Shown: positions 1 to 5,989 of the stretch, one piece after another
How the letters are laid out: each line of letters starts with the position of its first letter
Position numbering within the stretch: the stretch's first letter is position 1
The notes under the pieces: model-generated
The model's database searches: none
What the model was told of the DNA's origin: nothing
What the model saw: only the letters and a program-made list of their open reading frames with translations
Assembly (NCBI GenBank): GCA_003455945.1
Contig: DMPQ01000444.1
Coordinates: 3,437-9,425, forward strand
Source of the DNA: Planctomycetaceae bacterium
GTDB lineage: Bacteria; Planctomycetota; Planctomycetia; Pirellulales; Pirellulaceae
Direction: 5' to 3'
Length of the DNA stretch: 5,989 nucleotides
Position numbers and translations under genes: made by a program

Positions 1-774
1 GTACCATTCGACTCCCGCCGCCGGACCGGGGGCGGTCGGATTGAGCGGCACGCAGATCCCGACGATGCGGCCATCCAGGTCGAGCAGCGGCCCGCCGTAG
101 TTGGCCGGACTGGTGTTCGCGTCGGTCTGAATCGCTCGCCCCGAAGCTCGACCGACCGCACTGATGATCCCGACCGAGATCGCGGCGTTCCGATCGCCGT
201 AGCCGGTGCCGACCGAAGCGACCCAACGACCGACCTCGATCCGATCGGCTCCCGCGAACTCCGGAACCGGCAGCCCCTCGGCTCCGACCAGGCGAAGCAG
301 ACAGAGATTGCGAGTCAGATCCTGGGCGACGAGTCGCGCGACATAGCGCGTTCCGTCGGCCGTTACCGCCGTCACGGCCGTCGGTCGACCGATGAAGTGA
401 AAGGTGCTGGTTACGACAAGCCCATCGGCCGACACGACGACGCCGGTCGTTGCCCCTTCCCCCTGCGGTTTGAGTCCTCCGATCTGCCCCGACGAGACGG
501 TCGCTCCACCGAACGATTCGATCACCACCAGCGACGGTTCGACCCGCTCGAGCGCCTCGCGAAACATCGCCCCTGTACCGACCGGAGCCGCTGCGGAATC
601 GTCGGCGGCGGCGACCACCGCCGCGACATCGGACGGCTCATCTTCCTGCGCAGCGACTCGGTCCGGATGGCCGAACACGAGCGATGCGAACGCCGCGAGA
701 ACGACCCGCCGCGCGGTCAATCGACCAAGCAACGTTCGACACGGCGATGATTCACCCGGTGGTTCGCAGATCAT
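1..774 (-). CDS. Secreted trypsin-fold pseudoprotease, HtrA-like (partial, C-terminus beyond left edge)
   Basis: Seen: 258 residues are readable and the frame is still open at base 1, so the C-terminus is missing. The N-terminus is a Sec-type signal peptide: basic RLTARR, hydrophobic stretch at about residues 24-35, likely cut after VAA near residue 42. A chymotrypsin-fold domain follows from about residue 70. Against HtrA proteases, the catalytic His is kept (H126, in STFHFIG), the Asp is Asn (N156, in TRNLCLLRL) and the nucleophilic Ser is Tyr (Y226, in SPANYGGPL, where active enzymes have GNSGGPL). The spacing of these positions (30 and 70 residues) fits the HtrA pattern. Known: I recall planctomycete trypsin-like proteins with this ANYGGPL motif and a following AGVEWY segment. 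Inference: no proteolysis; a binding, sensing or scaffold role in the envelope. The ATG at 774 overlaps the TGA of the upstream protease gene, so the two are probably translationally coupled. A PDZ domain could follow outside the window. Confidence 0.88.
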   Translation of the reverse strand, partial: MICEPPGESSPCRTLLGRLTARRVVLAAFASLVFGHPDRVAAQEDEPSDVAAVVAAADDSAAAPVGTGAMFREALERVEPSLVVIESFGGATVSSGQIGGLKPQGEGATTGVVVSADGLVVTSTFHFIGRPTAVTAVTADGTRYVARLVAQDLTRNLCLLRLVGAEGLPVPEFAGADRIEVGRWVASVGTGYGDRNAAISVGIISAVGRASGRAIQTDANTSPANYGGPLLDLDGRIVGICVPLNPTAPGPAAGVEWY

Positions 775-3524
775 CGGCGGCGCTCCTTCGGCATCAGGAT
801 GACTCGAATCAGTTCGTCGCCGCGCTTCACGACGACGACCGTTTCCCTGCCGGCGATCAGCTTCTGCGCTCGTTCCTCGAACTCCGCCACGCTCGAAATC
901 CGCTCGCCGTCGAGCGAAACGATCAGGTCGTCGCTGCGCAGACCCCCTTCGGCGGCTGCCGAACTCGGAAGCACGCGATCGATATAGGCGGGATCACGAG
1001 TCGCCGATCCGCCCAGACGCAACAGGCGAATGCCGAGGTCCCCCGGCACGCCGCTCGGCTCGGTCGTCGGCGTCTCGGCAGCGACCGCCGGCGATCCCTC
1101 GTCCCCCGCGACGAACTTGGCCAAAGCCGCGACCGGCACCGCATAGTTCAGCCGAGTGTTCGTATCGCCGCTCTCGATCACCCGACCGATCATCCCGATC
1201 AGGCGCCCTTCGACGTCGAGCACCGCGCCACCGCTCGCGCCCGGATTGCTCGTGATCGCATCGATCAGGATCAGATCGCCGGAGTAGGCGACGTCCCGGC
1301 GATTGCGCATCGCTTCGAGTCGCGTCGGCAGCGAGACGACGCCGAGCGTCACGCTCAGCGGCTCGTCCCCATCGGCCACCTTGAACGCGTTCGAGACGGC
1401 AAGGACCCAGTCGCCGCGCCGCGCTTCGGTCTCACCGGTCAGTGCGAAGTAGTCCGGCGTTTCGGTTTCGACCTTCAGCAACGCCAGCTGCAGGTTCCGA
1501 TCCTGCTTCAGCACCGCCGCATCCGTCATCCCTCCCCCCGGCAACGCGACTCGAATCGAACGCCCGGAAAGGTAGACACCGGTCCCGACGAGGATCAGCC
1601 CGTCATCGCTGACGATGATTCCGGTGCCGTACCCTTCGACATTCCCTGCACTCGCACCGTAGACCTTGACCGTCCGCTTCCAGGCGGCATCGATCGCGCG
1701 AGCGAACCAAGGATTGGCGCGAACCGGATCGAGCGGCGAAGGAGCGGAAACGATCGCGCGCGGCGGCGCGTCGGTCGAGTCGACTCGCGTCCAGCGATCG
1801 ATCTCCTCGTCCCCCAAACCCTTGACGATCGCGATCCGATCGAGCGGATTCGCGGTTCCCGTGAACATCACGGCCATCGGATCGGCATCCCGATCGATCG
1901 ACAGACGAACGACATCGGCCGCCGATCCCTGCGGATCGTCTTCGCACCGAACCCAGGCGTACCACCATTCGCCGTCCGATTCCGTCACCTTCAGACGATG
2001 GCAGATCGAGCCTCCCGCCAAGTCACCTCCGTCGAGCGACACGACCGAACCTTCGTTCGGCCCGTCGACGATCAGCCGAATCGCTTCGCCGAGCCACGTT
2101 TCGCCTCGCAGTCGCGACGCGGTCTTGCTCTCGGTACGTACTTCGCCCTGGTCCTCGACCGATCGAGTCGCGGCATCGATCCGGTACCGGACCGACGCAT
2201 TACCGGTTGCCGCGTCTGCGACGACAGCCCGCTCGGCCGCAAAGGTCAGCGTCAGTTCGCGAGCCCCTTCGCCCCATAACCGCAGTTCGACACCGTCAAG
2301 CGAACCGCGAACCAGACCGCTGCGACTCGAGAAACGTTCGCTCGCTCTCGCGAGAATTCCCTCCGCGATTCGCCGGTTCTCCTCGAGATCGGTCGGTTCG
2401 TTGGGCGGACTCCGCAGCCGACGAACCAGCTCCAACTGCCGTTCCATCCCGCGCCGCTGTTCCTCCGGAAGGTCCGCCGGAATCTCGGGTTCCGGAGGCG
2501 TTTCGTAGGGGAGACCGAGCAGTCGCAGGCGAATCGTCTTTTCGTTCCCGCGTCCGTCGACGACCTGAAGTTCGACCGGCCAGCCAGCCGGCATCGTCGA
2601 GATCAGATTGGTGAACTGATTCGCGCTCTCGATCGGAAGCCCTTGGAATCGGATCAGTCGATCGCCCAACCCCAGGCCCGCGCGAGCGGCCGCCGAGTCG
2701 AGATTGATCGTCTCGCAGACCACCTTGCCGTCCCGCATGCCGAACTGGGCGTCGAGCGAGCCGTGTTCCGTCAGTTTGGTCGCGAGCAGATCGGGCAGGA
2801 AGTTGCGGATCTGATGGCTCGAGATCGCGTAGCCGAGACCGACGTTCACTCGCCCGCGCTGCGCAAAACTCCCTCGGCCGTTGATGCCGATCACGCGCCC
2901 CTGCATGTCGAACAACGGTCCTCCGGAGTTCCCCGGATTGATCGAGCTGTCGACCTGAATGCAGTTGCCGTAGACGAGAGCGTTCTTCCCCGACCCGTAT
3001 TGGTAACGTTGCACGCCGCTGACGATGCCGAGCGTCACGGTCGGCGTCTGGTCCTCGGCCAGCAGAAACGGATTCCCCATCGCCATCGCGAAGTCGCCGA
3101 CGCGGACCGTCGAGCTGTCGCCGAGTTCCGCATGAGGAAAGTCATCGCGCCCTTCGAGACGAATGATCGCCAGGTCGCCCCCCGGATCGGTACCGAGCAG
3201 CTTCCAGCGATACAGTCGCCCGTCGTCGAGACCTCCCCAGCCGCTCGTTCCCGCTCCGGCGATCACATGATGATTCGTCAGCGCGATGCCGCTCGGGTCG
3301 ATCAGGACGCCGGATCCCCCTCCCTGCCGAGCCAGATCGTAGATCGCGACGACACTCGGTCGGACTCGCGCGATCGTCTCGATTCGGCGACGCTCTTCGT
3401 CGATCGTCGCGCGTCGAGCCGCATCGTCGTCGGCGGCGGACGAGGGACGCACGTCGCACGTCCCGATCAGCCCAACGACGCCCAGGAGTCCGCGGATCAC
3501 GAAGGCCGGCGGCACGTATCGCAT
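771..3524 (-). CDS. Exported HtrA-like serine protease with one active and one degenerate trypsin domain and two PDZ domains
   Basis: Seen, in 917-residue numbering: a signal peptide (hydrophobic residues about 4-21, likely cut after SSAA near 31). Trypsin domain 1 is about 54-246 with a complete triad: H86 (LTNHHVI), D117 (GGDLAII), S200 (NPGNSGGPL). PDZ 1 is about 266-335. A charged, proline-containing linker (about 342-400) leads to a beta-rich middle region (to about 581) that I do not recognise; it has two cysteines, C508 and C527. Trypsin domain 2 is about 616-806; its triad positions are G649, Q679 and S764 (NPGASGGAV), so it should be inactive. PDZ 2 is about 831-910. Known: HtrA/DegP proteases act in envelope protein quality control and normally have one protease domain and one or two PDZ domains; two protease domains in one chain is unusual. 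Start choice: the frame also opens at a GTG at 3611, but the ATG at 3524 has a good ribosome binding site and puts the signal peptide at the N-terminus. Second gene of the presumed three-gene operon. Confidence 0.92.
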   Translation of the reverse strand: MRYVPPAFVIRGLLGVVGLIGTCDVRPSSAADDDAARRATIDEERRRIETIARVRPSVVAIYDLARQGGGSGVLIDPSGIALTNHHVIAGAGTSGWGGLDDGRLYRWKLLGTDPGGDLAIIRLEGRDDFPHAELGDSSTVRVGDFAMAMGNPFLLAEDQTPTVTLGIVSGVQRYQYGSGKNALVYGNCIQVDSSINPGNSGGPLFDMQGRVIGINGRGSFAQRGRVNVGLGYAISSHQIRNFLPDLLATKLTEHGSLDAQFGMRDGKVVCETINLDSAAARAGLGLGDRLIRFQGLPIESANQFTNLISTMPAGWPVELQVVDGRGNEKTIRLRLLGLPYETPPEPEIPADLPEEQRRGMERQLELVRRLRSPPNEPTDLEENRRIAEGILARASERFSSRSGLVRGSLDGVELRLWGEGARELTLTFAAERAVVADAATGNASVRYRIDAATRSVEDQGEVRTESKTASRLRGETWLGEAIRLIVDGPNEGSVVSLDGGDLAGGSICHRLKVTESDGEWWYAWVRCEDDPQGSAADVVRLSIDRDADPMAVMFTGTANPLDRIAIVKGLGDEEIDRWTRVDSTDAPPRAIVSAPSPLDPVRANPWFARAIDAAWKRTVKVYGASAGNVEGYGTGIIVSDDGLILVGTGVYLSGRSIRVALPGGGMTDAAVLKQDRNLQLALLKVETETPDYFALTGETEARRGDWVLAVSNAFKVADGDEPLSVTLGVVSLPTRLEAMRNRRDVAYSGDLILIDAITSNPGASGGAVLDVEGRLIGMIGRVIESGDTNTRLNYAVPVAALAKFVAGDEGSPAVAAETPTTEPSGVPGDLGIRLLRLGGSATRDPAYIDRVLPSSAAAEGGLRSDDLIVSLDGERISSVAEFEERAQKLIAGRETVVVVKRGDELIRVILMPKERRR
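783..788 (-). promoter_or_regulatory. Ribosome binding site of the pseudoprotease gene, inside the upstream gene
   Basis: The minus strand reads AAGGAG, then 8 bases, then the ATG at 774-772. The site lies within the last codons of the two-domain protease gene. With the ATGA stop/start overlap it fixes the start of the pseudoprotease and supports coupled translation. Confidence 0.7.
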
Positions 3525-3533
3525 CAGAAGGAG

Positions 3534-3540
3534 TCCTTCC
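3534..3540 (-). promoter_or_regulatory. Ribosome binding site that decides the protease start
   Basis: The minus strand reads GGAAGGA, then 9 bases, then ATG at 3524. This site, with the signal peptide that follows, favours the ATG over the in-frame GTG at 3611, which directly follows the upstream stop codon and has no clear site of its own. The sequence GAAGG-ACT-CCTTC here could fold into a 5-bp stem covering the site. Confidence 0.6.
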
Positions 3541-3584
3541 CGATCGGCAGCAGAAAACGAACGTCGGATGGACCGGCAAGGTTC

Positions 3585-3606
3585 GCCAAGGGGACACCCC
3601 CAGGGC
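3585..3606 (-). other. Possible intercistronic stem-loop
   Basis: The 87-bp gap between the NPCBM gene and the protease gene contains a four-pair all-GC stem (GGGG 3590-3593 with CCCC 3597-3600, three-base loop) and an outer GCC/GGC pairing across a small internal loop. No T-run follows on the minus strand, so an intrinsic terminator is unlikely. A processing or attenuation role is possible; chance folding in GC-rich DNA is also possible. Confidence 0.25.
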
Positions 3607-3611
3607 TTCAC

Positions 3612-4814
3612 TCAGCGCGGTCCCGTCTTCAGCAGACGTGCATCGCACCAGTCGACATGATCGCCGAGTTCGAGCCCCTCACCGAACTCGACCGACAAGG
3701 TCAGACGACTCGCCCCGTCGAGCAACAGATCGATCTCCAGCGGCTCGCTGCCGCTCGTCAGTCGCTCGCGCAGTACTTCTCGCCCCTCGGTCTCGACGAC
3801 GATCACGCAGTCCCCTCCCCCACCCGCCGAAGCATCGATGCCGACGATCGATCGGAATCGATCGAAGCCTTCGCAAGCGAACGTCAGTCGGGTTCCCGAC
3901 GGGATGCCGAGCCCGCTCGCGAAACTTCGCCGGCGCGGGTCGGAAGAATCGAGCCGGAACGGAGAACCGTCGACCGAACGATCTCGCTGCCATGCTCGAA
4001 CCGGCAGCAGCAGACCGACCGCCGACGCCTCGATCGGTTCCTGACTCGACAGTTGCAGGACACGGTCCGACACGAACTGCAGTTCGATCAGCCGCTCGAT
4101 CCCGAACTCGATCGACGTCGAATCGCCGATGGCGAGTACTAGGCGTCGATCATCGAGCTCCGACGGCTCGCCGAACCAGACGTCACCATCGGACAGCAGC
4201 ACGCGAGCCCCCGACCCGACCGGATCCATGCCGGCGCGAGCGAACGTCAGGTCCGTGACTCGCTCCCACGGGATCGTGCGCGTCTGGTCGTCGAACGAGA
4301 AGGCGACCCCCTGATCGTCGATCCCTTCGACGACTCCCACCAGCGTTTCGCTCGCCCCTTCGACCGAGACGACCAGTTGGTCGTCGTCGGTCGCATTCGC
4401 GGGGGGCGCGTCGGTCGTGGCGACCGTCACATGGCGAATGCCGACGATCTTCTCGATCGGCACCTCGACACGTCCGGAGCGGGTTTCGAACGCGACCGTC
4501 TCGTCTCCCATCGCGATTCGGCTCGCACCCAGGAGTCCTCCGCCGACCGTTCGGACCTGCCAGCGGTCGGGCGAGCCGGGTTCCGGCGTGCGATCCCACG
4601 AAATGCGTCGAATCTCGGACCAGTCGCCGAGCGCTCGAGCGTCGGCCGACAGGGAACCATCCGCCGCAAGGCTGACGACGCTCGCTCGGATCGACTCGCC
4701 CGAGAGCGGTTCGACTTCGATCGTTCCCTCTTGCGCGCGCACCGAGGCGAAGCTCGAGAAACAGATGGCCGTCAGAACGAGCGACGACCAGGCGATACCA
4801 GGCACTCGCAACAT
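3612..4814 (-). CDS. Secreted NPCBM-domain protein with four N-terminal beta repeats
   Basis: Seen: 400 residues from the ATG at 4814. Signal peptide 1-27 (hydrophobic SSLVLTAICFSSFA, cut after VRA). Then four degenerate repeats of about 40-47 residues (about 35-74, 84-129, 146-192, 202-248), each a set of short beta strands ending in a similar clause: SEIRRISW, EKIVGIRH, ERVTDLTF, ERLIELQF. They look like Sm-like beta units. The C-terminal part (about 297-396) reads as an NPCBM/NEW2 domain: SGLGIPSGTRLTFACEG, FRSIVGIDASAGGGG, then HVDWCDARL near the end. Known: NPCBM is a putative carbohydrate-binding module, frequent in planctomycete exported proteins, with a beta-sandwich fold. Inference: surface or matrix protein binding sugar or protein ligands, co-expressed with the downstream protease and possibly its partner or substrate. 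Start choice: the frame is open to an ATG at 4946, but the ATG at 4814 has a ribosome binding site and begins the signal peptide. First gene of the presumed operon. Confidence 0.85.
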   Translation of the reverse strand: MLRVPGIAWSSLVLTAICFSSFASVRAQEGTIEVEPLSGESIRASVVSLAADGSLSADARALGDWSEIRRISWDRTPEPGSPDRWQVRTVGGGLLGASRIAMGDETVAFETRSGRVEVPIEKIVGIRHVTVATTDAPPANATDDDQLVVSVEGASETLVGVVEGIDDQGVAFSFDDQTRTIPWERVTDLTFARAGMDPVGSGARVLLSDGDVWFGEPSELDDRRLVLAIGDSTSIEFGIERLIELQFVSDRVLQLSSQEPIEASAVGLLLPVRAWQRDRSVDGSPFRLDSSDPRRRSFASGLGIPSGTRLTFACEGFDRFRSIVGIDASAGGGGDCVIVVETEGREVLRERLTSGSEPLEIDLLLDGASRLTLSVEFGEGLELGDHVDWCDARLLKTGPR

Positions 4815-4817
4815 GAA

Positions 4818-4824
4818 CCTCTCC
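4818..4824 (-). promoter_or_regulatory. Ribosome binding site of the NPCBM gene
   Basis: The minus strand reads GGAGAGG just before TTC and the ATG at 4814; the GGAG core is 6 bases from the start codon. It supports this start over the ATG at 4946, which would add 44 mostly basic residues ahead of the signal peptide. Confidence 0.55.
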
Positions 4825-4911
4825 GAACCGACGGGCTTCCGGACACGATCGAGGCGACGGCATCGCAAGCGGCCGTAACGAGCCTTTCGCCGCGCTCCTC
4901 CCGAGCCGTTG

Positions 4912-4940
4912 ATTGTGACACACCGACCGCCGATTTTCAG
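4912..4940 (-). promoter_or_regulatory. Candidate sigma-70-type promoter for the three-gene operon
   Basis: The minus strand reads CTGAAA, 17 bases, CACAAT: four of six matches to each consensus box with ideal spacing. It lies in the 187-bp gap upstream of the NPCBM gene, with transcription expected to start near 4905 and leave a leader of about 90 bases. Matches at this level occur by chance and planctomycete promoters are poorly defined, so this is only a candidate. I see nothing else convincing in the gap 4815-5001. Confidence 0.25.
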
Positions 4941-5001
4941 TCGCATCGCGTGACGATCTTGGGCGATCGGACGAAAGTCGCCGTGAAGCTCCGAAGGTTC
5001 C

Positions 5002-5460
5002 CTAACTCGATCGACCGATTGAGCGTTCCGCGGCCGCTTCCGATCGGACTTGCATCAGGATTTCGCCCAGGCGGTTGAGGCCCGAACCGTCGCCCCCGTC
5101 CCCCCAGTAGGAATCGCTCGGCGAATGTTCGACGAGCCGAAGCTCGCCGGTCGCGACGAGCCGTTCCCTCAGATCCGGATGCTGAGAGAACTTGGCGCGG
5201 ATCGCACGCCCCATCACCCCTTCCTTCACCTCATCCCAGTCGGATTGCCGCCTCGCCACCTCGACTCGGCCCAGTCGCCACGCGTCATAGGGACGAACGC
5301 ACAGGCGGATCCTCTCGGCCAGATCGGCCTCACCGACGAACTTCGAGGCCTGGTAGTAATGTTCCACGGTCGGCCATGACGCGCCGTCGAGCGAGATCGG
5401 ATACGGCGCGAAGTTCGACAGCCAACCGAACTCGCCGTTCTTCAGGTGAAAGCGGATCAT
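5002..5460 (-). CDS. NADAR family protein, YbiA-like N-glycosidase
   Basis: Seen: 152 residues, full length for the family (about 150-160). Family motifs occur in order: FGWLSNF (11-17), WPTVEHYYQASKF (29-41, with the conserved Glu at 33), GR (64-65), SDWDEVKEGVM (73-83), KFSQHPDL (90-97), and the C-terminal block LVEHSPSDSYWG, then GSGLNRLGEILMQVR (109-139). Known: E. coli YbiA hydrolyses the N-glycosidic bond of early riboflavin-pathway intermediates, a housecleaning reaction; other NADAR proteins act on ADP-ribose derivatives, including removal of ADP-ribose from modified guanine, and some are paired with toxins. There is no signal peptide, so it is cytosolic. Start ATG at 5460; the upstream site is only a weak G-rich stretch (GGGGA, 7 bases away). 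It is separated from both neighbours by nearly 190 bp and shows no functional link to the downstream secreted-protease operon. Family assignment is firm; the exact substrate is open. Confidence 0.92.
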   Translation of the reverse strand: MIRFHLKNGEFGWLSNFAPYPISLDGASWPTVEHYYQASKFVGEADLAERIRLCVRPYDAWRLGRVEVARRQSDWDEVKEGVMGRAIRAKFSQHPDLRERLVATGELRLVEHSPSDSYWGDGGDGSGLNRLGEILMQVRSEAAAERSIGRSS

Positions 5461-5653
5461 GCCACGGTCCCCGTCCGACGCCGACGGGCTCGCTTCGGAA
5501 AGGTCGATCAGCGAACGCGGCGACGGACGCAGCGAGATGACGGCGATCGAGCGTCGACCCCAAGGCCGAGCTCCGTCGGTCGACGATTCGATCGGCGGCC
5601 CGTTGCTCGACCAGGATCGTTCGCGTCCGTTCGTGACCGATCAACCCCTGACG
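5461..5653. other. Intergenic gap between the membrane protein and NADAR genes
   Basis: No gene is supported here. An imperfect inverted repeat (5573-5581 with 5590-5598) could form a 9-pair stem with two G-U pairs in plus-strand RNA, but in minus-strand RNA two pairs are lost and no T-run follows, so I do not call a terminator. The NADAR promoter presumably lies in this gap; I see no box pair good enough to name. Confidence 0.4.
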
Positions 5654-5989
5654 TCAACGTTCGAGTCGGCGCGACGAGGCGAGTTCGGTCCGACGAGGAC
5701 ATCGCGACGCGATCCTCGACTCCCACCACGCCAGCGTCAGCAAGATACCGATCTCGATGCCGAAGTAGAGCATCCCTATCGCCGTCAACCGCTCCCGATG
5801 AAGGACCATCGCGGTCATCGTCCCGAGCCCGTAGAGAACGTTCAGGCCGGCGATGATGCGCAGCGGGATCTCGGGCCGCAGCCGGCTGGTCCAAGCGAGC
5901 AGATCGAAGATGACGTAGCCGGTCGCAGCGATCGACATCGCGCGCAGCAACGAAACGGAAAGTCCCGAATCGAATCGCCCGCTACCGAG
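5654..5989 (-). CDS. Small multi-pass membrane protein of unknown function (probably partial at N-terminus)
   Basis: Seen: the frame is open from the right window edge to the TGA at 5654. Three hydrophobic segments are clear: one around SIAATGYVIFDLLAW, one around IIAGLNVLYGLGTMTAMVL, one around AIGMLYFGIEIGILLTLAWW. They are followed by a short Arg-rich tail. Start candidates inside the window are a TTG at 5950 (98 residues) and an ATG at 5938 (94 residues); neither has a recognisable ribosome binding site. The frame upstream of them also reads plausibly as protein (DSGLSVSLLRAM). I therefore favour a start outside the window, which could add another membrane helix. Inference: it resembles small four-helix integral membrane proteins in layout only; I do not recognise a family and assign no function. 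If the start is at 5950 or 5938 the gene is complete. The same strand orientation as its neighbours is the only contextual clue. Confidence 0.6.
   Translation of the reverse strand, partial: LGSGRFDSGLSVSLLRAMSIAATGYVIFDLLAWTSRLRPEIPLRIIAGLNVLYGLGTMTAMVLHRERLTAIGMLYFGIEIGILLTLAWWESRIASRCPRRTELASSRRLER

Noticed and set aside
684..2279. Long plus-strand open frame of 531 codons
   Set aside because: It is antisense to the two-domain protease gene, its translation is Arg/Asp-rich without recognisable motifs, and GC-rich codon use on the opposite strand leaves few stops.
3525..3611. N-terminal extension of the protease from a GTG at 3611
   Set aside because: No clear ribosome binding site, and it would place 29 residues before an otherwise good signal peptide. 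The ATG at 3524 is better supported.
2643..4142. Long plus-strand open frame of 499 codons
   Set aside because: It runs antisense across both the protease and NPCBM genes, has low-complexity Arg-rich composition and no domain signal.
4815..4946. N-terminal extension of the NPCBM protein from an ATG at 4946
   Set aside because: The extra 44 residues are mostly basic and precede the signal peptide; the ATG at 4814 has its own ribosome binding site, and the candidate promoter falls inside this stretch.
4985..5000. Short hairpin just after the NADAR stop codon as a terminator
   Set aside because: The stem has only about five good pairs with a mismatch and no T-run follows, so it is not distinguishable from chance.
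5330..5644. Minus-strand open frame of 104 codons overlapping the NADAR start
   Set aside because: It overlaps the firmly assigned NADAR gene in another frame and its product is Arg-rich with no recognisable feature.
5508..5894. Minus-strand open frame of 128 codons overlapping the membrane protein gene
   Set aside because: It is a different frame of the membrane protein gene; the product is Arg/Asp-rich, whereas the other frame encodes clear membrane helices.

Overview
The window is GC-rich and every gene I can support lies on the minus strand, so it reads from right to left. The combination of an NPCBM-domain secreted protein, a large two-protease/two-PDZ HtrA-like protein and a degenerate trypsin-like protein with the motif SPANYGGPL points to a planctomycete. 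That assignment is inference from gene content and family resemblance, not from a marker gene.

Right to left: (1) a small multi-pass membrane protein of unknown function that runs off the right edge (5654-5989); (2) a NADAR/YbiA-family N-glycosidase (5002-5460); (3) a secreted protein with four degenerate Sm-like beta repeats and a C-terminal NPCBM domain (3612-4814); (4) a 917-residue exported protein with the order protease, PDZ, unknown middle region, protease, PDZ (771-3524); (5) a secreted trypsin-fold protein cut by the left edge (1-774). Genes 3-5 look like one operon. They are separated by 87 bp and then by a 4-base ATGA stop/start overlap, each has a Shine-Dalgarno sequence, and each has a signal peptide, so all three products should act outside the cytoplasm.

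The most notable content is the series of three trypsin-fold domains in that operon. The first domain of gene 4 keeps a full His-Asp-Ser triad. Its second domain keeps only the serine (Gly-Gln-Ser at the triad positions). The domain in gene 5 has His-Asn-Tyr, so the nucleophile is gone. One likely active protease is therefore encoded with two likely inactive relatives, one fused in cis and one translationally coupled in trans, next to a putative carbohydrate- or surface-binding protein. I infer an envelope protease assembly in which the dead domains sense, scaffold or regulate. Nothing in the sequence identifies the substrate.

No RNA genes, CRISPR arrays, insertion sequences or attachment sites were seen. 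No gap between genes exceeds 200 bp. The long plus-strand open frames are antisense shadows of the minus-strand genes.
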